This document shows positions 9,477 to 19,253 of a stretch of 64,000 nucleotides of DNA, in pieces. The stretch lies in the NCBI GenBank assembly GCA_029245785.1, contig JAQWOR010000024.1:1-64000 (forward strand), read 5' to 3'. The notes beneath the pieces are model-generated. The model saw nothing but the letters and a program-made list of their open reading frames with translations. It was not told the DNA's origin and did not search any database. Both the position numbers and the translations under genes were made by a program. How positions within the stretch are numbered: position 1 is the first letter of the stretch; each line of letters opens with the position of its first letter. This DNA is from Polaribacter sp. (GTDB lineage: Bacteria > Bacteroidota > Bacteroidia > Flavobacteriales > Flavobacteriaceae).

Positions 9477-10211
9477 TTATTGCTTTTTCATCGCTATATT
9501 TACTGTTGACTCTACCTCTTGCCCAGAGATTGACATGGTCATATCAATCTTAGATTTTAACGCTATTCCTGAAGCTCTATCAATAGTCATATTTCCTAGA
9601 ATCGTACCTTCTCCCATTCCTGAAATGTTACCTGAAACAGCTAATAATACCTTGTCTTTTGATATCGATTTTACCGCATATACAAAACCCATTTTCATTC
9701 CTTTTTCTTCTTTTACAAGATTCCAAGTACTTCCAACTTTTACAGCTTCTTTAGGATATATAACACCACTAAATTGCTTTGCCATATCACTAGCACCAGG
9801 TAAATCTGGTTCAATCTTTAGCTCCAACACTTTTCCTAGGCTATTTCCTTTTGAGAAAAAAACCATTTTTAACATCGGTCCCATTTGAGCTTTCATCATT
9901 TTCCCTGTTTCATCCAGCTCATCATCACTTTTGTCAGAATCAAAGCTCATCAGATTACCCCCGCTCAACATGTTCATTGCTATCTTGGTAAATTTCATTT
10001 CGCTTGAATACACATCTCCTTCTACATCTGTAACAGCTACATCCGCTAGCATTGTCATGTCCATAGAAGAAAGTGTTCCCATGTTTTGTGTTATGTCCAT
10101 TGCTACTGTATACGCCTCCCCTTTTTTATAGTTTACCCTAAGTAGTGTTGATTCTTGTGCAGTGCTTATTAACGTAATTGCAAGCAGTGCTAATGTAAAA
10201 AATTTCTTCAT
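9477..10211 (-). CDS. DUF6263-like secreted protein
   Basis: 244 aa, signal peptide-like N-terminus, LLRVNYKKGEAYTVAMDITQNM. Confidence 0.65.
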   Translation of the reverse strand: MKKFFTLALLAITLISTAQESTLLRVNYKKGEAYTVAMDITQNMGTLSSMDMTMLADVAVTDVEGDVYSSEMKFTKIAMNMLSGGNLMSFDSDKSDDELDETGKMMKAQMGPMLKMVFFSKGNSLGKVLELKIEPDLPGASDMAKQFSGVIYPKEAVKVGSTWNLVKEEKGMKMGFVYAVKSISKDKVLLAVSGNISGMGEGTILGNMTIDRASGIALKSKIDMTMSISGQEVESTVNIAMKKQ

Positions 10212-10327
10212 CGTATTATTTTTTATATGATTATTTTAATAAAGACCAAATATAGATCATTTTTCGTTTTTTTTTGAGATTTAAAAATCATTTATCTGGC
10301 AGCAACTTTCTCGTTCTATAAAATAAA

Positions 10328-10356
10328 AAAGCGCTTGGAATATTTCCGAGCGCTTT
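10328..10356. terminator. hairpin terminator
   Basis: AAAGCGCTtGGAA tatTTCCgAGCGCTTT between the E2 gene and the DUF6263-like gene. Confidence 0.7.
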
Positions 10357-10380
10357 ATATATATGTAAAAATTTATTTTT

Positions 10381-11691
10381 CTAAAAATCTTGATCTACAT
10401 TCCAAGCTTCAATGGTTTCTTTTAGTGTTTTTATAAACATACCACCTAAAGCACCATTAACAACTCTATGGTCATAGGAATGAGACACAAACATTTTTTG
10501 TCTGATTCCTATAAAATCTCCTTCCGAAGTTTCAATAACCGCAGGTACTTTTCTAATAGCTCCTAAGGCTAAAATTGCCACTTGTGGCTGATTGATAATT
10601 GGAGTTCCCATCACACTTCCAAAACTTCCAACATTGGTAACAGTATATGTTCCTCCTTGAATTTCGTCTGGTTTCAATTGATTTGCTCTTGCTCTGGTTG
10701 CTAAATCATTGACCGATTTGGTCATTCCAACCAAGTTCAATTGATCGGCGTTTTTAATGACTGGAACAATTAAGTTTCCATCAGGTAAGGCAGCCGCCAT
10801 TCCAAGATTTATATTTTTCTTTTTAATAATTGTATCGCCATCTACGGCAATATTAATCATCGGGTATTTTTTAAGCGTAGAAGCTACAGCATGCATCAAG
10901 ATAGGTGTAAAAGTCAACTTCTCTCCTTCTCTTTGTAAGAAAGCATCTTTCACTTTTGCTCTCCACTTTACAATATTGGTTACATCAATTTCTATAAACG
11001 ATTGTACATGTGCAGACGTTTGTACAGAATCTACCATGTATTTTGAAATCAATTTCCCCATGCGAGTCATCTCAATCACTTCGTCGCCTCCATTCACAGA
11101 AACTGGAGCTGTTTTTGAGGGCTTACTTTGAACTTGTTGTTGCTGTACTTTCTTTTCTTGAACAACAACTGACTGAGGAACACCTCCTTTATTCTCTACA
11201 TAAGTGAGCATATCACTTTTTGTAACTCTTCCGTCTTTTCCGGTTCCAGAAATAGCTTCTAATTCTTGCATAGAAACGCCTTCTTTTTGAGCAATATTAC
11301 GTACTAAAGGAGAATAAAATTTACCGGAATCTGATATTTTTTCTAAAGGAGCAGCTACAAGGTCTACTGCTTTTTCAACTGTTTTTTCTATAGCAACAAC
11401 TTCTGCTGGTTGTGCTGCCACATTTGATACAACTGCTGAAGCATCTCCTCCATCAGTTTCTATAATTGCAATGGTGTCTCCCACAGCAACAAGAGCATCT
11501 TTTTCAAACAAAACTTCAACAAGCGTACCTTCAACCTCACTTGGCACTTCAGAATCTACTTTATCCGTTGCAATTTCTACCACTGCTTCGTCTAATTCAA
11601 CCGTATCTCCAACCTCTTTTAACCAAGATATAATGGTTGCTTCTGCAACACTCTCGCCCATTTTAGGTAGTTTCAATTCAAATCTAGCCAT
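10381..11691 (-). CDS. 2-oxo acid dehydrogenase E2 (dihydrolipoamide acyltransferase)
   Basis: lipoyl domain MGESVAEATIISWLKEVGD..IATDKVDSEVPSE, E3-binding domain, YDHRVVNGALGGMFI. Confidence 0.93.
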   Translation of the reverse strand: MARFELKLPKMGESVAEATIISWLKEVGDTVELDEAVVEIATDKVDSEVPSEVEGTLVEVLFEKDALVAVGDTIAIIETDGGDASAVVSNVAAQPAEVVAIEKTVEKAVDLVAAPLEKISDSGKFYSPLVRNIAQKEGVSMQELEAISGTGKDGRVTKSDMLTYVENKGGVPQSVVVQEKKVQQQQVQSKPSKTAPVSVNGGDEVIEMTRMGKLISKYMVDSVQTSAHVQSFIEIDVTNIVKWRAKVKDAFLQREGEKLTFTPILMHAVASTLKKYPMINIAVDGDTIIKKKNINLGMAAALPDGNLIVPVIKNADQLNLVGMTKSVNDLATRARANQLKPDEIQGGTYTVTNVGSFGSVMGTPIINQPQVAILALGAIRKVPAVIETSEGDFIGIRQKMFVSHSYDHRVVNGALGGMFIKTLKETIEAWNVDQDF

Positions 11692-11876
11692 TGTTTACTT
11701 GTTTTGTGGATTGCGAAAGTACTAAAAATCGATGATTTTTTAGCACTTTCAGCCATTAAAAATTTGAACCATGAAGAAGTTATAATTACATTATTCGTAA
11801 TAAAATAACTGTATTTTCGTTTATTTTATTTCAATTTTACAAATAATGACATATTTATTAGCATATTAATAAAATT

Positions 11877-12779
11877 CTAAACCCACTCTTTTGGATTCCT
11901 TAAAACTTCTAGCAATCGTACCTCTTCTGAATTTTCCTTAGGATGATGATCATAAACCCATTGAACTGCAGGTGGCAAGCTCATTAAAATACTTTCAATA
12001 CGTCCGTTGGTTTTCAATCCAAAAAGCGTCCCCCTATCATGTACCAAGTTGAACTCCACATAACGTCCTCTGCGAATTTCTTGCCAATCTTTATGTGCCT
12101 TGGTAAACGAAACTCCTCTTCTTCTCTCTACAATGGGCACATAGCTCTCTAAAAAGCTATCTCCAACTTCTGTCACAAAATCAAAACGATCTTGCATTGA
12201 AAAAGTCTCTGTTTCTTTTAAATAATCAAAAAACAAGCCGCCAATTCCACGAGCTTCATCTCTATGTGCATTCCAAAAATACGTATCACACGTTTCTTTA
12301 AACCTTTTGTAAAATGTGTTATTATGCGCATCGCAAGCTGATTTACAAACCGAATGAAAGTGAGTAGCATCTTCATCAAACAGATAATACGGCGTTAAAT
12401 CTTGACCGCCTCCAAACCATTGTGTTACAATATCGCCCGAAGCATTGTACATTTCAAAATATCGCCAATTTGCGTGCACCGTTGGTACAAAAGGATTTTT
12501 TGGATGCAACACCAAACTCAATCCACAAGCATAAAAATTTCCTTCTTCTACACCAAATTGTTTGCGTAAGGCTTCCGGCAACTCTCCATGAACCGAAGAA
12601 ATATTTACGCCTCCTTTTTCAAAAATAGCGCCATTTTCAATCACGCGAGTTCTTCCTCCACCACCTTCTTCACGTTTCCAAAGATCTTCTTTAAACTTCA
12701 CTTCACCGTCTACTGTTTCTAACTTAGCAGTAATGGTATCTTGCAAGTTTTGTATGTACTGATAAAATTGTTCTTTCAT
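11877..12779 (-). CDS. hemF: oxygen-dependent coproporphyrinogen-III oxidase
   Basis: EEGGGGRTRVIENGAIFEKGGVN, WFGGGQDLTPYYL, RGRYVEFNLVHDRGTLFGLKTNGRIESILMSLPP. Confidence 0.97.
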   Translation of the reverse strand: MKEQFYQYIQNLQDTITAKLETVDGEVKFKEDLWKREEGGGGRTRVIENGAIFEKGGVNISSVHGELPEALRKQFGVEEGNFYACGLSLVLHPKNPFVPTVHANWRYFEMYNASGDIVTQWFGGGQDLTPYYLFDEDATHFHSVCKSACDAHNNTFYKRFKETCDTYFWNAHRDEARGIGGLFFDYLKETETFSMQDRFDFVTEVGDSFLESYVPIVERRRGVSFTKAHKDWQEIRRGRYVEFNLVHDRGTLFGLKTNGRIESILMSLPPAVQWVYDHHPKENSEEVRLLEVLRNPKEWV

Positions 12780-12793
12780 TAGTTTTTGATATT

Positions 12794-12824
12794 GACCTGC
12801 AAGGTTTTAAAAACCTTGTAGGTC
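12794..12824. repeat. REP-like palindrome (RAYT 3' side)
   Basis: GACCTGCAAGGTTTTAAAAACCTTGTAGGTC. Confidence 0.85.
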
Positions 12825-13352
12825 TGTTTGGTGATCATTTTTATGTGTAAAAATAAAGTTGTCTAAATTCTCAAATACCGAAACAACTTGAGAAACATCA
12901 ATCAAAGTAGCATTCTCCGATACGACATCCTTATAAGAAGAAAAATCATACTTTGAAAAATCTTTCGATATCTTGTGATGCTCTGGATTTTTATGAATAT
13001 AAAGTATTGTATTTCTTAAATATTCCTCACTTTTAACCCTCTTCCGTTTAAAATGTTTTTCAAACAAACTACCCGTTCTGTGGTTTCTTTTATTAAAAGC
13101 CTTTGCGTACGCATTAAAAAGGTTTGAAAAAGCCTGTATAATCTCTTTATTATCTACATTAACTTTAAGCAAAAAGTGATAATGATTTTGCAATAGGCAA
13201 TAAGACAGTAGTGTTGCTTTTCCTTTTAAATACTTTAAAACAAGTGATAAAAAATAACGCATATTTTCTTTATCTTCAAAAATCGCACACCCATTTATTC
13301 CCCTGTTGTAAATATGATAGTAATTGTCTTTTTCTAGCGTTTCTAGTTTCAT
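12807..13352 (-). mobile_element. REP-associated tyrosine transposase (RAYT), Y1/IS200-like
   Basis: YYHIYNRGINGCAIFEDKENMRYFL, LLSYCLLQNHYHFLLKV (HxH), RTGSLFEKHFKRKRV, YIHKNPEHH; flanked by REP-like palindromes. Confidence 0.93.
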
Positions 13353-13366
13353 ATGTATGTATTATA

Positions 13367-13393
13367 CCTACAAGGTTTCAAAAACCTTGCAGG
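13367..13393. repeat. REP-like palindrome (RAYT 5' side)
   Basis: CCTACAAGGTTTCAAAAACCTTGCAGG, then degenerate GTTTCAAAAACCCTTCAAGGT. Confidence 0.85.
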
Positions 13394-13471
13394 ACGTTTC
13401 AAAAACCCTTCAAGGTATTAAAAATAATGAAACCTTATTAAAAAACAAAGAACCGCATGTATCTATCAACT

Positions 13472-13816
13472 TTACTCCATCGTTTTATTACAATATGATT
13501 CTTTTGTAAAGTCTCTACTATTCATAGAAATAATCGGAACCTCTGGAAACAACTCATTCAACTTAGCAACAATTGCCTTTGATAAATTTGCTTTTTGCTC
13601 CCCATTTCTACCTTCCTTAATATTTCCAAATACGTGAATAAAATCATCGTCTGATCCTTGAACCAACGAATGCACAAAAGGATTCAAACGAACCTTAATG
13701 TCATTTCTAGCAAACAATCCTGTTGAGAAAGCAGTTTCAAACACAGCTTCTAACACCACTCGTGGTTCTTGTATTTTCAATACATTCTCGGTACAATCAA
13801 TAATAAAATGTGGCAT
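13472..13816 (-). CDS. 5-carboxymethyl-2-hydroxymuconate Delta-isomerase-like protein
   Basis: MPHFIIDCTENVL...DIKVRLNPF...FIHVFGNIKEGRNGEQKANLSKAIV. Confidence 0.82.
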   Translation of the reverse strand: MPHFIIDCTENVLKIQEPRVVLEAVFETAFSTGLFARNDIKVRLNPFVHSLVQGSDDDFIHVFGNIKEGRNGEQKANLSKAIVAKLNELFPEVPIISMNSRDFTKESYCNKTME

Positions 13817-13863
13817 ATATATAAAATTTTAATTAATGTATCGCGCTTCCCTTTGATAAAAAA

Positions 13864-14895
13864 TTACGACGGAACTTTATATTCTTTTACAGCATCAACA
13901 AATGCTTTTGCATTGTCTAACGGAATGTTTGGCAAAATACCATGACCAAGGTTTACTATGTACTTGTCTTTACCAAATTCATTGATCATCTGCTGCACCA
14001 TTTTTTTAATTTCAGCTGGCGGTGATAACAACCTCGAAGGATCAAAATTTCCTTGTAAGGTAATATTTCCTCCAGATAAATAACGAGCATTACGAGCAGA
14101 GCATGTCCAATCTACACCCAAAGCAGAAGCCCCAGATTTCGCCATTTCTCCCAACGCAAACCAACACCCTTTTCCGAATGCAATTACTGGCGCATCTTCT
14201 TTTAATGCATCAATTATTTGCTGTATGTATTGCCATGAAAACTCCTGATAATCCACTGGAGATAGCATTCCTCCCCAAGAATCAAAAACCTGAACAGCAT
14301 CAACTCCAGCGGCTACTTTTGCTTTTAAATACGCAATTGTAGTGTCTGTAATTTTTTGCAATAACTGATGTGCAGCTATCGGATTTGTAAAACAAAACTC
14401 TTTGGCTTTGTCAAAATTCTTAGATCCTTGTCCCTGCACACAATAACACAAAATGGTCCACGGAGAACCTGCAAAACCAATTAAAGGAACTTCTTCATTT
14501 AGCAATTCTTTGGTAGCCTTTACTCCTTCCATTACATAGCCCAATGTTTCTTGTATTTCTGGAACAAGTACATGGTCTACATCTTTCTGGGTACGAATTG
14601 GATTAGGCAAATAAGGTCCGAAATTAGGTTTCATTTCCACTTCAATATTCATAGCTTGTGGAATTACCAAAATATCAGAAAACAAAATAGCTGTATCCAT
14701 TCCAAATCTACGAATGGGTTGTACGGTAATTTCTGATGCCAATTCTGGAGTTCTACAACGTGTAAAGAAATCATACTTATCACGAATTGCTCTAAACTCT
14801 GGCAAAAATCTTCCTGCTTGTCGCATCATCCAAACTGGTGGACGCTCTACGGTTTCTCCTTTTAAGGCTCTTAAAAATAAATCGTTTTTTATCAT
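13864..14895 (-). CDS. hemE: uroporphyrinogen decarboxylase
   Basis: [33 protein letters not shown]; the track start at 14910 lies in a palindromic repeat, so 14895 (MIKNDLF) is preferred. Confidence 0.96.
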   Translation of the reverse strand: MIKNDLFLRALKGETVERPPVWMMRQAGRFLPEFRAIRDKYDFFTRCRTPELASEITVQPIRRFGMDTAILFSDILVIPQAMNIEVEMKPNFGPYLPNPIRTQKDVDHVLVPEIQETLGYVMEGVKATKELLNEEVPLIGFAGSPWTILCYCVQGQGSKNFDKAKEFCFTNPIAAHQLLQKITDTTIAYLKAKVAAGVDAVQVFDSWGGMLSPVDYQEFSWQYIQQIIDALKEDAPVIAFGKGCWFALGEMAKSGASALGVDWTCSARNARYLSGGNITLQGNFDPSRLLSPPAEIKKMVQQMINEFGKDKYIVNLGHGILPNIPLDNAKAFVDAVKEYKVPS

Positions 14896-14904
14896 TTTCT
14901 TATT

Positions 14905-14984
14905 TGTCATTCCTGCGAAAGCAGGAATCTTTTTATTACTATCAGAATTTGATCTATGAGATTCCTGCTTTCGCAGGAATGACA
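14905..14984. repeat. long palindromic intergenic repeat (hemE-hemL spacer)
   Basis: perfect 26-bp inverted repeat TGTCATTCCTGCGAAAGCAGGAATCT / AGATTCCTGCTTTCGCAGGAATGACA. Confidence 0.92.
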
Positions 14985-15061
14985 GATCTAATTATTACAT
15001 TTTATATAATGAATAGCTGAAATAAATCTGCCTTCCGCAGGTAGATTCAGCGCTACAAAAG

Positions 15062-16351
15062 CTACATCTTCGACACCTTCCTCATAGCCATATCTATTGC
15101 TTTACTCGTTTTCTTTAAATCATTATCTGTTAGTGCAGATGACAAAAACCATGCTTCAAATTGCGATGGTGGCAAAAACACACCATTTTTAATCATTTCC
15201 CAAAAGAACACTGCAAACTTCTTCGTGTCTGATTTTTGTGCTGCTTCAAAATTGATAACTGGTGTACTGGTAAAAAAAGGATTGATCATAGAACCAAAAC
15301 GATTCACCACAATAGCTACTCCATATTTCTTTGCTTTTTCTAACAAAATCACCTCTAAAATACGTGCTGTTTCATTGAATTGCTCGTACGGATTTTGTTT
15401 TTTCAAGGTTGATAACGTTGCGATTCCTGCCGCCATTGCAATCGGATTACCACTCAACGTTCCTGCTTGATACATCGCTCCCAAAGGCGAAACCATTTCC
15501 ATAATTTCATTTCTTGCTCCATAGGCACCCACCGGAAAACCTCCTCCAATCACCTTTCCTAAACAAGTAATATCTGCTTCAACACCCTGTAATTCTTGTG
15601 CTCCACCAAACTTAGAACGGAAGCCTGTCATTACTTCATCTGCAATTAACAATGCTCCTTTAGATTCTAAATAGGTTTTTAATTCTTTTAAAAAGTGTTC
15701 TTGCGGAAGTACAACTCCCATGTTTCCTGCAATAGGCTCAATAATTACAGCCGCAATATCATCGTGATTTTCGAAATGTGCTTTTACACTTTCAAGATCA
15801 TTGTAATTTGCTATCAATGTATTTTTTACAGCTCCTTCAGGAACCCCTTTACTTCCTGGCAAACTCAATGTTGCCAATCCAGAACCTGCAGCAACCAATA
15901 AAGCATCAGAATGCCCATGATAACACCCTGAAAACTTGATGATTTTATCTTTCCCTGTAAATGCTCTTGCCAAGCGCAATGCACTTAACACAGCTTCTGT
16001 TCCAGAGTTTACAAAACGAACTTTATCCATTCTCGGAAAAGCGTCACAAACGATCTTTGCCAATTTGATTTCGTTTTCTGTAGAAGCTCCAAATGTATAG
16101 CCGTTTTTCAAGGCTTTCTCAATTGTTTTTTGCACTTTTTTATGACGATGCCCTAAGATCATTGGGCCATATGACAATACAAAATCTACATAGTTGTTTC
16201 CATCAACATCCGTAATTGTGCTTCCTTTGGCTTTTTTAATAAATAACGGATTTCCTCCTACAGATGCAAAGGCTCTTACAGGTGAATTTACCGCACCTAC
16301 TAAATGCTTAAGTCCTTTATTGTATAGTTCTTTTGATTTTTCAAAGCTCAT
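15062..16351 (-). CDS. hemL: glutamate-1-semialdehyde 2,1-aminomutase
   Basis: VGAVNSPVRAFASVGGNPLF, YGPMILGHRHKKV, FVNSGTEAVLSALRLAR, IADEVMTGFR. Confidence 0.97.
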   Translation of the reverse strand: MSFEKSKELYNKGLKHLVGAVNSPVRAFASVGGNPLFIKKAKGSTITDVDGNNYVDFVLSYGPMILGHRHKKVQKTIEKALKNGYTFGASTENEIKLAKIVCDAFPRMDKVRFVNSGTEAVLSALRLARAFTGKDKIIKFSGCYHGHSDALLVAAGSGLATLSLPGSKGVPEGAVKNTLIANYNDLESVKAHFENHDDIAAVIIEPIAGNMGVVLPQEHFLKELKTYLESKGALLIADEVMTGFRSKFGGAQELQGVEADITCLGKVIGGGFPVGAYGARNEIMEMVSPLGAMYQAGTLSGNPIAMAAGIATLSTLKKQNPYEQFNETARILEVILLEKAKKYGVAIVVNRFGSMINPFFTSTPVINFEAAQKSDTKKFAVFFWEMIKNGVFLPPSQFEAWFLSSALTDNDLKKTSKAIDMAMRKVSKM

Positions 16352-16431
16352 ACTTCGCTAGTAATTAGTTGTTAGTCTTTAATTGTTAGTTTCTTTTTTA
16401 TTGAACCGTTTCTGGAATCACCTTTTTTAAG

Positions 16432-16528
16432 TTGTCATTCCTACGAAGCTTGTGCTCAACTTGATTGGCTAGCAGGAATTTTATACTTATAATTTCACAT
16501 GAGATTCCTGCCTACGCAGGAATGACAA
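16432..16528. repeat. palindromic intergenic repeat (hemL-hemB spacer)
   Basis: TTGTCATTCCTACG ... CGCAGGAATGACAA arms (13/14 match). Confidence 0.82.
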
Positions 16529-16535
16529 TCGGGTA

Positions 16536-17519
16536 TTAATCAATTTGTTTTTTCAACAATACTTTTGCTGCTTCTTTTGCAAAATAGGTAATGATAATAT
16601 CTGCGCCTGCTCTTTTCATTGAGAGCAAACTCTCCATCATCACTTTTTCTCCATCAATCCAACCTTTTTCTGCGGCGGCTTTTACCATCGCATATTCACC
16701 ACTTACATTATAGCAAGCGATGGGTCTGTCGAAATTATTTTTCAGATCTCTGATAATGTCTAAGTACGACAATGCTGGTTTTACCATTAAAATATCCGCT
16801 CCTTCTTCATCATCAAATGTAGCTTCACGTCGTGCTTCATCTCTATTGGAAGGATCCATTTGATAGGTTTTTCGATCACCAAATGTTGGTGCAGAATCTG
16901 CTGCATCACGAAAAGGTCCATAAAAAGCAGAAGCATATTTTACTGAATAGGCCATAATTGGCAAATTAGAAAAGCCTGTATTATCTAAAGTTTCTCTAAC
17001 CATTGCAATGGTTCCATCCATCATTCCAGAAGGCGCAACCATATCTACACCTGCTTTTGCGTGCGAAAGCACCTGTTTGGCAAGGTTTACTAAGGTTGCA
17101 TCATTGTCTACATCATTATCATGTAAAACTCCGCAATGTCCATGAGACGTGTATTCGCAAAAACACACATCCGTAATTACATATAAATCTGGGTAGTTCT
17201 TTTTGATAAAGCGAATGGCTTGTTGCATAATTCCATCATCATTCCAAGTTTCTGTTCCTTGATCATCTTTTTTTGACGGAATTCCAAACAGTAAAACTGC
17301 CGGAATTTTTAAGGCAACAACCTCGTCTAACTCCTTAGAAATCCGATCTAATGAAAAACGTTTGATTCCTGGCATAGAAACAATTTCTGTTTCGATACCT
17401 GTACCTTCTTCAATAAAGAGTGGATACACAAAGTCATCTACAGATACTTTGGTCTCCCTTACCAATCTTCGAATATTTGCTGTTTTTCTAAGTCTTCTTG
17501 TTCTGAACATCGTCTTCAA
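16536..17519 (-). CDS. hemB: porphobilinogen synthase
   Basis: [72 protein letters not shown]. Confidence 0.97.
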   Translation of the reverse strand: MKTMFRTRRLRKTANIRRLVRETKVSVDDFVYPLFIEEGTGIETEIVSMPGIKRFSLDRISKELDEVVALKIPAVLLFGIPSKKDDQGTETWNDDGIMQQAIRFIKKNYPDLYVITDVCFCEYTSHGHCGVLHDNDVDNDATLVNLAKQVLSHAKAGVDMVAPSGMMDGTIAMVRETLDNTGFSNLPIMAYSVKYASAFYGPFRDAADSAPTFGDRKTYQMDPSNRDEARREATFDDEEGADILMVKPALSYLDIIRDLKNNFDRPIACYNVSGEYAMVKAAAEKGWIDGEKVMMESLLSMKRAGADIIITYFAKEAAKVLLKKQID

Positions 17520-17555
17520 TTGTGTTATCCTTTTACGCTATCATCCTTTTATACT

Positions 17556-17602
17556 ATCATTCCTACCCCTGTCTGCCGATAGGCAGGTTCGCAGGAATGA
17601 CA
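17556..17602. repeat. palindromic intergenic repeat (hemB-hemCD spacer)
   Basis: ATCATTCCTAC..CTGCCGATAGGCAG..GCAGGAATGACA. Confidence 0.75.
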
Positions 17603-17672
17603 GACTTTATTGTTTGTTGTTTTTCTAAGCCTTCTTGTTCTGAACATACTTTATCCATTTCTCCTGCAAGGT

Positions 17673-19253
17673 TTATTTTTTTACAAAATGCAAATTCACC
17701 ATTTCAATCACACTTTCTACCGTTGGCAAATTAGCAACTTCTACCTTGTCAAAATGCTTTCTTGCTTCTTTGGCGGTACTTTCTCCAATACAAAAAGCAA
17801 CAGGTTCTGTCGTGTTTTTTTGTAAATAGCTTTCTACAGTTGATGGGCTGTAAAACAGAACACCACTTACTTTTTCAGCTACCTTAACAGGGCTGTACAT
17901 TGTTTTATACGCTTCTACTTCATGTACTACAATTTCTTTTTCGGTCAACACTTTCGGTAAGGTATCTAAGCGTAAGTCACTACAAAAATATGTTACTTCT
18001 TGCCCTTTAATTTCTTCGGATAAAAATTCAGCTAATTTCACTGCATTCTTTTCGGTATGTGCTACCGGCCCTATTTTTCGTTCTATCAAGCGTTTTGTTC
18101 TTCTTCCTACACAATATATGTTTTTGAATTTCAGTTCATCTGAAGTAAAATTATGCAAAAGTGCTTCTACGCCGTTTTTACTTGTAAGAATCACATGTTC
18201 TATTTCATTTTTTAGTGCTTTTGGTGCAATTCTATTAAAACGGATTTTAATAAAATCACTATCTTCAACAGACATGGTTTCTGGCAATAATTTCTTCTGT
18301 ACAATTGATAGTTTTTTGGTAGAATAGATGGCAAACTCTTTTTCATTTGTTTCATCTGCTTCCATCAGTTCTTTACCTCCTCTACTCAAAACAAAATCAG
18401 CACATTCTTTGGCAATATAATTATGACGTCCTACTTTTTCTTTAGAAGAAACTTCTATTTTCTTAGATCCGTCTCTACTTAATAAAACACCTTTAAAATA
18501 CACTTCCTCTTCTTTAACATATGCTAAGGCGCCAATTGGCGCAGTACAACCTCCTTCTAAAAAGCTCAAGAAATCACGTTCAACAGTTGTTAACATGGCG
18601 GTTTCTTTGTCATTTAATTCTTTGCAAATTTCAAGGGTTGTTTCGTCTTCTGAAAGTGCGGTAATTACAACAGCTCCTTGTGCGGGTGCAGGCACCATCC
18701 AAGTCATACTAATTGCATTGGGTGGTTTTATCTTCAATCGTTCCAATCCGGCTGATGCAAAAATAGCTGCATTCCAATCGTTATCATCTAATTTTTGAAG
18801 TCGTGTATTCACATTTCCACGTAAATCAACTACGGTATGTGTTGGATATCTATTGAGCCATTGCGCTTTTCTTCGTAGGCTTCCTGTAGCAATTACTGCA
18901 TTTTTTTGTGCCATGAACTCTTCATTGTTTTTAAAGACCAATAAATCGTTCGAATTCCCTCTTTTTAAAACGGCAGCCTGTACAATTCCTGAAGGCAAAG
19001 CAGTAGGTACATCTTTTAAAGAATGTACTGCGATATCAATCTCGCCATTCAACAATGCGATGTCTAAATTTTTAGTAAAAATTCCTGTAATCCCTAATTC
19101 GTACAAAGGTTTATCCAACACCAAATCGCCTGTAGCTTTTACAAGAACCAGTGTTGTTTTGTGTCCTAAATACTCTAATTGTTGTTGTACTGTTTTAGCT
19201 TGCCAAAGGGCCAACTCACTATCTCTAGTCCCAATTCTAATAATCTTCTGCAT
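17673..19253 (-). CDS. hemC: hydroxymethylbilane synthase / uroporphyrinogen-III synthase fusion
   Basis: N-term IRIGTRDSELALWQAKTVQ..HSLKDVPTALPSG..GGCTAPIGALA (HemC); C-term ~200 aa ILTSKNGVEALLHNF...VLFYSPSTVESYL (HemD-like). Confidence 0.93.
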   Translation of the reverse strand: MQKIIRIGTRDSELALWQAKTVQQQLEYLGHKTTLVLVKATGDLVLDKPLYELGITGIFTKNLDIALLNGEIDIAVHSLKDVPTALPSGIVQAAVLKRGNSNDLLVFKNNEEFMAQKNAVIATGSLRRKAQWLNRYPTHTVVDLRGNVNTRLQKLDDNDWNAAIFASAGLERLKIKPPNAISMTWMVPAPAQGAVVITALSEDETTLEICKELNDKETAMLTTVERDFLSFLEGGCTAPIGALAYVKEEEVYFKGVLLSRDGSKKIEVSSKEKVGRHNYIAKECADFVLSRGGKELMEADETNEKEFAIYSTKKLSIVQKKLLPETMSVEDSDFIKIRFNRIAPKALKNEIEHVILTSKNGVEALLHNFTSDELKFKNIYCVGRRTKRLIERKIGPVAHTEKNAVKLAEFLSEEIKGQEVTYFCSDLRLDTLPKVLTEKEIVVHEVEAYKTMYSPVKVAEKVSGVLFYSPSTVESYLQKNTTEPVAFCIGESTAKEARKHFDKVEVANLPTVESVIEMVNLHFVKK

